Origin: Bradyrhizobium barranii subsp. barranii
Lineage (GTDB): Bacteria > Pseudomonadota > Alphaproteobacteria > Rhizobiales > Xanthobacteraceae
Assembly: GCF_017565645.3 (NCBI RefSeq)
Contig: NZ_CP086136.1
Span: 4,571,501-4,635,500, forward strand
DNA: 64,000 bases
Direction of reading: 5' to 3'
Position 1 is the stretch's first letter, and each line of letters opens with the position of its first letter. A model generated the notes under the pieces. It worked only from the letters and a program-made list of their open reading frames with translations. It did not search any database and was not told the DNA's origin. Of this stretch, positions 16,790 to 24,339 are shown in pieces. A program made the translations under genes and the position numbers.

Positions 16790-17761
16790 ATGCGGCGCTT
16801 GATCTGGCTCTCAATCGTCGCAGCACTGGCGATTGCCTATCCGTTGCTGCTGTCCTCGCCGTTCCAGCAGCGCCTGGGCGCACTGGTGCTGCTCTATGCC
16901 ATCGCCGCGTCGGCCTGGAACATCGTCGGCGGCTATGCCGGCCAGGTCTCGGTCGGCCACGTCGTGTTCTTCGGCTGCGGCGCTTATGCCGCGATGGGGA
17001 GCTACGCCAAGTTCGGGCTGTCGCCGCTGTTCGGCATCCCCGGCGGGATCGTGCTGGCGGTGGGGCTCGCTGCGATCATCGGCGTGCCGACGCTACGGCT
17101 GTCGGGTCACTATTTCAGCATGGCGACGATCGCGGTCGCCGAGACCGTGCGGCTGATCGTCACCAACACCGACTGGCTCGGCGCGGCCGTGGGTCTTTCC
17201 GGTCCAACGGTCCCCCGCAACATCTTCGATCTCTCGTTCCTGTCGTCGCTGCCGTACTACTACCTCTTCCTGGTCGTCCTCGTGATCACGCTGTTCATCA
17301 CCTGGTGGATGACCAACAGCCGCATGGGATTCTATCTGCGCGCGATCAAGGATTCCGAGAGGGCCGCACGTTCCCTAGGCGCACCCGCGAGCCGGACCAA
17401 GCTCTACGCCTACATGCTGAGCGCGGCGCTGACGAGCGTTGCCGGCGCGCTCTATGCGATGATGTTCGGCTTCGTCGATCCCGAGTCCGGGCTCGGCATC
17501 CTGATCTCGGTCAAAATCCTGATCATGGCGGCGCTGGGCGGGGCGGGGTTGCTGTTCGGTCCGCTGGTGGGAGCCGCGATCCTCGTGCCGCTGGAGGAGA
17601 TCTCCAACAGCTGGCTTGGCGGCAAGGGGGCCGGCCTCACCTTCGTCCTGTATGGCGCGATCATCGTGCTGATCGCGCGCTTCCAGCCCGGCGGCCTGCT
17701 CAGCCTGTTCATGGGACGACGCAAGCCCGGCGCAGATAAGGGAGCCGGCCATGCTCCTTGA
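16790..17761 (+). CDS. livM: HAAT ABC transporter permease, LivM type
   Basis: A 323-residue permease with eight to nine predicted spans. LivM features: VLLYAIAASAWNIVGGYAGQVSVGHVVFFG, LRLSGHYFSMATIAVAE, and the ATPase-contact loop GFYLRAIKDSERAARSLG. A conserved GALYAMMFGFVDPESGLGILISV precedes ILIMAALGGAGLLFGPLVGA. The C-terminus overlaps the ATPase gene by 11 bases, so the operon is tightly coupled. Together with LivH it forms the membrane channel. Confidence 0.93.
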   Translation: MRRLIWLSIVAALAIAYPLLLSSPFQQRLGALVLLYAIAASAWNIVGGYAGQVSVGHVVFFGCGAYAAMGSYAKFGLSPLFGIPGGIVLAVGLAAIIGVPTLRLSGHYFSMATIAVAETVRLIVTNTDWLGAAVGLSGPTVPRNIFDLSFLSSLPYYYLFLVVLVITLFITWWMTNSRMGFYLRAIKDSERAARSLGAPASRTKLYAYMLSAALTSVAGALYAMMFGFVDPESGLGILISVKILIMAALGGAGLLFGPLVGAAILVPLEEISNSWLGGKGAGLTFVLYGAIIVLIARFQPGGLLSLFMGRRKPGADKGAGHAP

Positions 17762-18518
17762 GGCGCGCGGGATCACAAAGGCGTTCGGCAGCTTCAAGGC
17801 GGTGGACGATGCGTCCGTCACGCTGGAGCAGGGCGATATTCTCGGCCTGATCGGCCCGAACGGCGCCGGCAAATCCACCTTCTTCAATTGCCTCACCGGC
17901 GACCTCAAGACCACCTCGGGCCGCGTGCTGTTCGAGGGGGCCGACATCACCGACTTCGCGCCGGAGCAGCGCGCCGGGCTCGGGCTTGCGCGCACCTTCC
18001 AGGTGCCGCAGACCTTTGAAGGCATGACGGTGCTCGAGAACGTCATGATCGGCGCCTTCCTGCGCACCTCGCATCGCCATGAGGTCGAGACCAGGGCGCG
18101 CGCGGTGCTGGAGCGCGTCGGCATGAGCAGGCTTGCGGATGCGCCGGCGCGCTCGCTGGGCACGCCCGGCCGCAAGCGGCTGGAGATCGCCCGCGCACTG
18201 GCGACCGAGCCAAAGGTGCTGCTGCTCGACGAGGCCATGGCCGGGCTCAACGCCCACGAGGTGAGGCTCGCCATCGATCTCGTCCGCGACATCCACCGCT
18301 CCGGCATCACGCTCGTCATCGTCGAGCACATCATGGAAGTGATCATGTCGCTCGCGAGCCGCGTGATGGTGTTTCACCAGGGCAAGGAGATCGCCCGCGG
18401 CTCGCCGCGCGAGGTCACCTCGAACCCGGCGGTGATCGAAGCCTATCTCGGCAAACGCGCGGCGAAGGCCGCGGCCGGCCATACGCCGGTCGAGCTGATG
18501 GGCGGGCGGGACCTATGA
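17751..18518 (+). CDS. livG: HAAT ABC transporter ATPase, LivG type
   Basis: A 255-residue ABC ATPase. Walker A is GPNGAGKS at residues 35-42, the Q-loop lies in LARTFQVPQTFEGMTV, Walker B is VLLLDEAMAGLN, and the switch His is in LVIVEHIMEVIMSLA. The C-terminal LivG extension (NPAVIEAYLG) is present. The signature motif normally LSxGQ is here SLGTPGRKRLEIARAL, a known divergent form in some LivG proteins. It begins inside livM and its stop overlaps the livF start (ATGA). Confidence 0.92.
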   Translation: MLLEARGITKAFGSFKAVDDASVTLEQGDILGLIGPNGAGKSTFFNCLTGDLKTTSGRVLFEGADITDFAPEQRAGLGLARTFQVPQTFEGMTVLENVMIGAFLRTSHRHEVETRARAVLERVGMSRLADAPARSLGTPGRKRLEIARALATEPKVLLLDEAMAGLNAHEVRLAIDLVRDIHRSGITLVIVEHIMEVIMSLASRVMVFHQGKEIARGSPREVTSNPAVIEAYLGKRAAKAAAGHTPVELMGGRDL

Positions 18519-19234
18519 GCGGCGCGCTTCTTCGGATCGAGCACCTCGAGGTGCGCTATGGCGACCTCATCGGTGTCTCCGACGTCTCGCTGGAGGTGCC
18601 GGAGGGCAGCGTCGTCGCGCTGCTCGGCTCCAATGGCGGCGGCAAGACCACGACGCTGAACGCAATCGCGGGTCTCATTCCCGTGCATTCCGGATCGATC
18701 AGCTTTCGCGGCGAGGACATCGCCGGCCAGAAGGCCTTTGCGATCGTGCGCAAGGGGCTGGCGCTCTCGCCGGAGGGCTGGCGGCTGTTCGTGCAGCAGA
18801 GCGTCGAGAACAACCTCCTGCTCGGCGCGACGCCGCTGCACGACAAGTCGCGCCAGGCCAATTTGCTCGAACGCGTCTACGAAATCTTCCCGCGCCTGAA
18901 GGAGCGCCGCAACCAGCGCGCCGGCACGATGTCCGGCGGCGAGCGGCAGATGCTCGCGGTCGGCCGCGCGCTGATGAGCGATCCGAAGCTATTGATGCTG
19001 GACGAACCGTCGCTCGGCCTCGCGCCGGCGGTCGTCGAATCCATGTACGAGACCTTCGGCCGCCTGCATCGCGAGGGCCTGACCATCCTGCTCGCCGAGC
19101 AGTCGATCGAGCTCGCGCTGGAAGTCTCGGACTTCGCGACCGTGCTCCAGGTCGGCAAGAGCGTGCTGTCCGGCACGGCCGCGGCGCTCGCACAGGATCC
19201 GCAGGTGCAGAAGGCCTATCTCGGCGTCGACTGA
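18515..19234 (+). CDS. livF: HAAT ABC transporter ATPase, LivF type
   Basis: A 239-residue ABC ATPase that pairs with LivG. Walker A reads GSNGGGKTT (usually GPNGAGKTT), followed by LSPEGWRLFVQQSVENNLLLG, the LivF-specific region after the Q-loop. The signature is TMSGGERQMLAVGRAL, Walker B LLMLDEPSLGLAP, and the switch His is replaced by Gln (LLAEQSIELAL), as is usual in LivF. Its 3' end overlaps the convergent tetR gene by 19 bases, so antisense effects between the two transcripts are possible. Confidence 0.93.
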   Translation: MSGALLRIEHLEVRYGDLIGVSDVSLEVPEGSVVALLGSNGGGKTTTLNAIAGLIPVHSGSISFRGEDIAGQKAFAIVRKGLALSPEGWRLFVQQSVENNLLLGATPLHDKSRQANLLERVYEIFPRLKERRNQRAGTMSGGERQMLAVGRALMSDPKLLMLDEPSLGLAPAVVESMYETFGRLHREGLTILLAEQSIELALEVSDFATVLQVGKSVLSGTAAALAQDPQVQKAYLGVD

Positions 19235-19893
19235 TTGATCTCCGCCTGGAGCAACAGCAACAGGCAACCGGCCAGCCGCGTCTCCATCTCTTTTGATCCA
19301 AGCGACAGCGGCCCGGGATCGTTGAGGATCGCGTTCACCAGCGTGCCCAGCACGACCTGGAAGCCGAAGGCGATCGTGCGGGTCTTGGCGGCCTTGCGTC
19401 CCTTGTCCATGGCCGGGAGCAGCAGAGGGGTCGCGCGTTCCGTCGTTGCCTTCGCGAGGGCCTTGAACGGCGTCCATTTGTCCGGACGGGTGTCATCGTG
19501 CTGAAGCGCGGCGCGCAGCACGCCCTCGTGGTCACGCATCCAGGCGATGATCCCGCTGACGATGATGTGGCAGAGCTTGTCGAGGTCCGTATCCGGTGAC
19601 GGTCGCCTCATGTCGCCGAGCCGTTGCTCGCCGTCGCGCGCGGCCAGCGCCATTAGTGCGTTGAAATAGGCCTCCTTGCTCTCGAAGCGGCTGTAGAAGG
19701 CGCCGACGGTGGCGCCGACCTCGGTGCAGAGCGCCTCGATCGACAGCTCGGCCAGGCTGCGCGTGCGCAGCATGTCGGCGCCGGCGCGCAGCAGCGCCAG
19801 TGTCGTCTCGCGGCTGCGCTTCTGCCGCGACGGGGCAACGCCGGGCAGGTCGAAATCGGGTTCGTCCGAGCTTGGCCGCATCCGCGCTTGCAT
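19216..19893 (-). CDS. TetR-family transcriptional regulator
   Basis: A 225-residue repressor. The N-terminal HTH spans about residues 24-70: RETTLALLRAGADMLRTRS, then LSIEALCTEVGATVGAFYSRFESKEAYF, with the usual YxxFxSKExx end. The C-terminal ligand domain is helical and ends LLLLLQAEINQSTPR. It converges on livF and is divergent from the sulfatase, with an AT-rich palindrome between them. It most likely controls the sulfatase and itself; control of the transporter is possible. Confidence 0.88.
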   Translation of the reverse strand: MQARMRPSSDEPDFDLPGVAPSRQKRSRETTLALLRAGADMLRTRSLAELSIEALCTEVGATVGAFYSRFESKEAYFNALMALAARDGEQRLGDMRRPSPDTDLDKLCHIIVSGIIAWMRDHEGVLRAALQHDDTRPDKWTPFKALAKATTERATPLLLPAMDKGRKAAKTRTIAFGFQVVLGTLVNAILNDPGPLSLGSKEMETRLAGCLLLLLQAEINQSTPR

Positions 19894-19905
19894 CCGGCAA
19901 AAATC

Positions 19906-19925
19906 ATAATCATAATTCTGATTAT
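19906..19925. promoter_or_regulatory. AT-rich palindrome, probable TetR operator
   Basis: ATAATCA (19906-19912) and TGATTAT (19919-19925) are perfect inverted arms with a 6-base spacer. They sit in the 95-base tetR-sulfatase gap, 13 bases upstream of the tetR ATG. The strong AT bias in otherwise GC-rich DNA suggests overlapping promoters. Confidence 0.6.
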
Positions 19926-19988
19926 AATTTAGACGTGGCCGAGCCGCGGGTCAACCGCAGCCGCCGGGCAACCAGCAGGGAGAAGCAG

Positions 19989-22277
19989 ATGAGCGCAAAC
20001 AGCGGCACGCCGTTCCGCGGCACCGTCGGCAAGACGGTCGCGGAGTCGAAACCCTGGTGGCCGGAGGCGCCAAGGCCGCCCGACGGTGCGCCGAACATCC
20101 TGGTCGTGCTGTTCGACGACGTCGGCTTCTCCGATTTCGGCTGCTATGGCTCGGCAATCAAGACGCCGACCATCGACCGGCTCGCCGCGGAGGGGCTGCG
20201 CTACTCCGGATTCCACACCACGGCAATGTGCTCGACGACGCGCGCCGCGCTGCTGACAGGACGCAATCATCACTCGGTCGGCGTCGGCTGCCTTGCCAAT
20301 TTCGATTCCGGCTATCCCGGGTACCGCGGTAAGATCGCGCGCGAGGCGGGGACGCTGGCCGAGATGCTGCGCCACCATGGCTATCGCAACTACATGGTCG
20401 GCAAATGGCACGTCACGCCGCTGACCGAAAGCGGAGCCACCGGCCCGTTCGACGGCTGGCCGCTCGGCCGCGGCTTCGACCGCTTCTACGGCTTCCTCGA
20501 TGCCGAGACCGACCAGTACGCGCCGGAGCTCGTCTCCGACAACACGCATATCGATCCACCGGGCACGTATGCGGACGGCTATCATCTGACCGAGGACCTG
20601 ATCGACCAGTCGATCCGCTTCATCGGCGACCATGTCGCCGACCGTCCTGACGTTCCCTGGCTCACCTGGGTCGCACTTGGCGCCTGCCACGCGCCGCATC
20701 AGGCGCCGGCCGATATCATTGGGAGTTACGACGCCGAATTCGCGCACGGCTGGGACGTCGAGCGCGAACGGCGTCTGGCGCGCCAGAAGGCGATGGGGCT
20801 GGTGCCTGAGGGAACGCGGATGCCGGCGCGCAACGATAGCGTGAAGGCCTGGGAGGAGCATTCGGCCGACGAGCGCCGCGTCTTCACCCGCCTGCAGGCG
20901 GCCTTCGCCGGCATGCTCGATCATTCCGATCGGCATCTTGGACGGCTTGTCTCGTTCCTGGAAACGGCCGGCATTCGCGACAACACCGTGATCATCGTGA
21001 TGTCCGACAACGGCGCGAGCCAGGAGGGCGGGCCGCTCGGCTTCGTCAACGCGATGGGGCCGTTCAACTTCAAGCCGGAGCCGATCGCCGAGAAGCTCAG
21101 CCGTATCGACGACATCGGCGGGTCCGACACCCACAGCAATTTCCCGCATGGCTGGGCGATGGCGTCGAACACGCCGCTGCGGCGCTACAAGCAGAACACC
21201 CATGGCGGCGGCATCCGCGATCCCTTCGTCATCAACTGGCCGAAGAAGATCGCAGGCAAAGGCGAGCTGCGGCACCAGTTCGTCCACGCCTGCGACCTCA
21301 CGCCGACGCTACTGGAGCTGATCGGCGTCGAGTCGCCCAGCACGATCGCGGGCTGCCCGCAGATGCCGCTGGAAGGCGAGAGCTTTGCGCGCTCGATCAT
21401 GGATGCGTCCGTGTCCTCAAAAAGCTCGCCGCAATATTTCGAGATGTTCGGCCATCGCGGCCTCTGGCAGGGCGGCTGGAAGGCGGTCGCCTTCCATCCC
21501 TCGGGCACGCCGTTCGAGAACGACAAATGGGAGCTGTTTCATCTCGACAAGGATTTCTCCGAGACCGACGATCTCGCCGCAAAGGAGCCGGAGCGTCTGG
21601 CCGCAATGATCGCGACCTGGTGGGCGGAGGCCGAGAGGCACAAGGTGCTGCCGCTCGACGACCGCTTCGGTCCGCGCTTCGCGGAGAACGCCGCACGCTT
21701 CCACGGTGCGCGCCACCATTTCGTCTTCCACGCCGGCATGGGCCACGTGCCGACCGACGTCGCGCCTGATGTGCGCAGCCGCAGCTACACGATCGAGGCG
21801 CATGTCGAGATCGACGGGCAGGGCGCCGATGGCGTGCTGATCTCGCATGGCGACGCGACGTCGGGCTACAGCCTCTACGTCAGGGACGGCCATCTCGTGC
21901 ACGACCTCAACATCGGCGGCAGCCACCAGGTCGTGCGGTCGGACCGCAAGGTGTCGTCAGGCGCGCGGCGGCTCGGCGTGCATGTCGAGCGGCTCGTGCG
22001 CAAGGAGCCGCCGGCGAAAGGCTCGCGCACCGGCGTCACCGAATACACGCTGCTGATCGACGGCGAGCCGGCGGGGTCGCTCCAGACCCAGCTCGGCTTC
22101 CACACGCTGATCTCGTGGTCCGGCCTCGACATCGGCCGTGACCGCGGCAGCCCCGTGTCGCATTACGAGGCGCCGTTCGAGTTCGAGGGGCGGCTGCTGC
22201 GCGTCACCGTCACCATGCACGACGACCAGAAGCTCGACGGCGATGCCGTCGGCAACGCGCAGATGGCGCGGCAGTAG
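19989..22277 (+). CDS. Arylsulfatase family protein
   Basis: A 762-residue alkaline-phosphatase-fold sulfatase that hydrolyses sulfate esters. Metal ligands appear in LFDDVGF (Asp43, Asp44). The formylglycine site is MCSTTRAALLTGRN, a CxxxR motif with Cys81, so a formylglycine-generating enzyme is needed. Other family marks are MVGKWHVTP, FYGFLDAETDQYAPELVSDN and VMSDNGASQEGG with metal Asp and Asn. After about residue 590 comes a beta-rich extension that looks like a concanavalin-type domain. No signal peptide is visible, so it is probably cytoplasmic. The start at 19989 follows a GGGAG-containing leader. Confidence 0.92.
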   Translation: MSANSGTPFRGTVGKTVAESKPWWPEAPRPPDGAPNILVVLFDDVGFSDFGCYGSAIKTPTIDRLAAEGLRYSGFHTTAMCSTTRAALLTGRNHHSVGVGCLANFDSGYPGYRGKIAREAGTLAEMLRHHGYRNYMVGKWHVTPLTESGATGPFDGWPLGRGFDRFYGFLDAETDQYAPELVSDNTHIDPPGTYADGYHLTEDLIDQSIRFIGDHVADRPDVPWLTWVALGACHAPHQAPADIIGSYDAEFAHGWDVERERRLARQKAMGLVPEGTRMPARNDSVKAWEEHSADERRVFTRLQAAFAGMLDHSDRHLGRLVSFLETAGIRDNTVIIVMSDNGASQEGGPLGFVNAMGPFNFKPEPIAEKLSRIDDIGGSDTHSNFPHGWAMASNTPLRRYKQNTHGGGIRDPFVINWPKKIAGKGELRHQFVHACDLTPTLLELIGVESPSTIAGCPQMPLEGESFARSIMDASVSSKSSPQYFEMFGHRGLWQGGWKAVAFHPSGTPFENDKWELFHLDKDFSETDDLAAKEPERLAAMIATWWAEAERHKVLPLDDRFGPRFAENAARFHGARHHFVFHAGMGHVPTDVAPDVRSRSYTIEAHVEIDGQGADGVLISHGDATSGYSLYVRDGHLVHDLNIGGSHQVVRSDRKVSSGARRLGVHVERLVRKEPPAKGSRTGVTEYTLLIDGEPAGSLQTQLGFHTLISWSGLDIGRDRGSPVSHYEAPFEFEGRLLRVTVTMHDDQKLDGDAVGNAQMARQ

Positions 22278-22322
22278 GGGCGGGAGGTTGGGCGGCGAGA
22301 ACCGGTGTCATGCCCCGCGCAG

Positions 22323-23591
22323 TGTTTAGTCCGGAGACATGGCTGACACCTGTTCGGACACATCACTGACAGGTTGGCCATTGGTCAAGTCGATCGATGC
22401 GACCTGCCAGCTGGCGAAGAAGATTCCGTAGTGGCCGTCACGAACCAGTGGCCGGATGGCAAGGCGTTCGCGGGCGAAGGCCTGGGGAACTTTCCAGAAG
22501 CGTCCCTTGAAGGAGATGTAGGGTCTTGTCGATGAGACCCTGCGCACGATCTCGCCGCTGTCGTATTCGACGTTCGGAACGCGGGCCGGCATGGGGCGAG
22601 CACTTGGCCGGAAGCGATCGGCAGGGACCTGCATATCGAGGCCTTGGTGAGGCCGCTCCAGATTGTAGACCGGCCGCCAGGCGTCGAAGGCGCGCTGGAC
22701 TTCCGGGAGAGTTCGGAAGCGGCGCATTGCAAACACCTCGGCCTTCAGGGTGCGATGGAAGCGCTCGTTCTTGCCGCGGGCCTGTGGGTGGCATGGCCTG
22801 GCGTGCACCACCCTGACGCCAAGCTTGAGCAGCCACACCTTCAGTCCGGTCCAACGAATGCCGGACGTATCGCCCCAGGGTGAGCCATTGTCGGTGTAGA
22901 AGGCCTCTGGCAGGCCATAGCAGCGGAACGTCGTCGACAGGTGATTCTGCACGGTGAGACGCTGCTCGTCGGCACATGCCTTCAGGCACAGCACGTAGCG
23001 CGAGTGATCGTCGACGATGGTCAGCGGATGGCATCGTGTCCCGTCGGCCAGCGGCAGGTGGCCCTTGAAGTCCATCTGCCACAGCAGATTGGGAGCTTCC
23101 TTCTCGAACCGGTGGCCCGGATTGGGCGGCGCATTCTCACTCGGTTTGACCCGGCCGTTCCGACACAGGATCTGGTGCACCGTTGATGGCACAGGCACCG
23201 TCTGCCCGCCCCGCTTCAGGCAATGGGCAATCTTCCGTGCTCCCCAAGCCGGATGCTTGTCGCGTACAGCCAGGACTTCTACTTCGACCGCAGCCTCACT
23301 CCGCTTGGGCATCGCATGCGGGCGCCGGGAGCGGTCGGCCAGCTCCCGATCGCCGGCCTGCCAGCGCGCCAGCCACTTGTAGCCGACGTCAGGACTGACG
23401 TTGAACCGACGGCACAGTTCGCGCCGGTTGGCGCCCTCCTGCAAAGCCAGCCGCACAAACTCGTGACGCTGATCCATCACTGACACCTCGCTCCAAGGCA
23501 TGGACGGCCTCCCGAATCGGACCAATCCAGCCAATGTTGATGTGTCAGCTATGTCTCCGAACACCCGTCAGTGATCTGTCCGGGCTAAACA
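22323..23591 (-). mobile_element. IS481-family insertion sequence
   Basis: A 1,269-bp single-gene element. The ends begin TGTTTAGTCCGGA and (reverse complement) TGTTTAGCCCGGA. GCAG flanks both sides (22319-22322 and 23592-23595), a 4-bp target duplication. Two sub-repeats of the GGAGACATRGCTGACAC and GGACASATCACTGAC types occur at both ends but in opposite order. Confidence 0.9.
22326..23501 (-). CDS. IS481-family transposase
   Basis: A 391-residue DDE transposase. It begins MPWSEVSVMDQRHEFVRLAL, followed by an HTH (ANRRELCRRFNVSPDVGYKWL) and a second HTH-like region. The core has WQMDFKGHLPL (Asp), AFYTDNGSPWG (Asp) and GKNERFHRTLKAEV (Glu), then YNLERPHQGLDM. The C-terminus ends inside the left terminal repeat. 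The frame is intact and the target duplication is perfect, which suggests a recent insertion 45 bases after the sulfatase stop. Confidence 0.93.
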   Translation of the reverse strand: MPWSEVSVMDQRHEFVRLALQEGANRRELCRRFNVSPDVGYKWLARWQAGDRELADRSRRPHAMPKRSEAAVEVEVLAVRDKHPAWGARKIAHCLKRGGQTVPVPSTVHQILCRNGRVKPSENAPPNPGHRFEKEAPNLLWQMDFKGHLPLADGTRCHPLTIVDDHSRYVLCLKACADEQRLTVQNHLSTTFRCYGLPEAFYTDNGSPWGDTSGIRWTGLKVWLLKLGVRVVHARPCHPQARGKNERFHRTLKAEVFAMRRFRTLPEVQRAFDAWRPVYNLERPHQGLDMQVPADRFRPSARPMPARVPNVEYDSGEIVRRVSSTRPYISFKGRFWKVPQAFARERLAIRPLVRDGHYGIFFASWQVASIDLTNGQPVSDVSEQVSAMSPD

Positions 23592-23708
23592 GCAGGCGGG
23601 GCATCCAGTACGCCGCGGCCTATCGATTGAACTATAACCGTCTCGGAGCACTGGATCGCCCGCCCCAGTGCGCAACCGCGCACAAGGCGGGAGATGACAG
23701 TGTGGGCC

Positions 23709-24275
23709 TTACTTGATCTTGTCGTAGGCCGCTGCGAAATCGCCCAGCGGCATCGGGATCGCGATCGCCTCCTTGGCCATGTTCTGGAAGGAGACCTTCA
23801 GCTGCTTGCCCGACCGCAAGGCCGCGAGCAGGTCCGCCGCGATTGGCGTCGAGGCGTAGCAGCCGCGGTTCTCGCAGGTCTGGATCTGAAGATCGAATGT
23901 CTTGCCCTCGTCGACCTGGAGCTTGGCGCCGACGGGCAGGTTGAGGCCGAGCGGCAATTGCAGCAGCGCCACCGGCGTGCGGGTGTCGGGCGCGATACGG
24001 ATGTTGATCAGGACGATGGTCTGGCCGGTCTTGGTCAGCACCGCGTTCTGCTCCATTGCGCATTCGAGCGGCGCGTCGCGGCTGACGCTGGTGCAGCGCA
24101 CGACCCATCCGGCTTGCTGCGCACCGTCAGCCTGCGGCTGGGTCGGAGCTGGCGCGGGCTGTGCGGCCGGTGCAGGGGAAGCGGCGTTCTTTTTGGCGCT
24201 CTGCTGGGCATACGCGCCGCCTGTCGACAGCAGAAGGGCGGCGGCGAGGGCGACAAGTCTGGATTGCATGGACAT
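23709..24275 (-). CDS. IalB-like secreted protein (invasion-associated locus B family)
   Basis: A 188-residue periplasmic protein. The signal peptide is MSMQSRLVALAAALLLSTGGAYAQ, followed by an Ala/Pro/Gln-rich linker. The IalB domain opens with WVVRCTSV, continues with LECAMEQNAVL, IRIAPDT and LGLNLPVGAKLQVD, and has the Cys pair CENRGCYAS. It ends FAAAYDKIK. The family is widespread in Rhizobiales and was named from Bartonella, where it affects erythrocyte entry; in non-pathogens its role is unknown. It is the last gene after the RND pump in the same direction, 65 bases from the permease. Confidence 0.88.
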   Translation of the reverse strand: MSMQSRLVALAAALLLSTGGAYAQQSAKKNAASPAPAAQPAPAPTQPQADGAQQAGWVVRCTSVSRDAPLECAMEQNAVLTKTGQTIVLINIRIAPDTRTPVALLQLPLGLNLPVGAKLQVDEGKTFDLQIQTCENRGCYASTPIAADLLAALRSGKQLKVSFQNMAKEAIAIPMPLGDFAAAYDKIK

Positions 24276-24339
24276 GGCGAAACCGCGTTGGCGTGAACCG
24301 AGGGCCTCGCTGTAGCGTCGCGGAAGCCGCGGTGCAAGC

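Noticed and set aside
19929..21287. 452-residue minus-strand frame opposite the sulfatase
   Set aside because: Shadow frame of the sulfatase. No motif, and it crosses the tetR-sulfatase control region.
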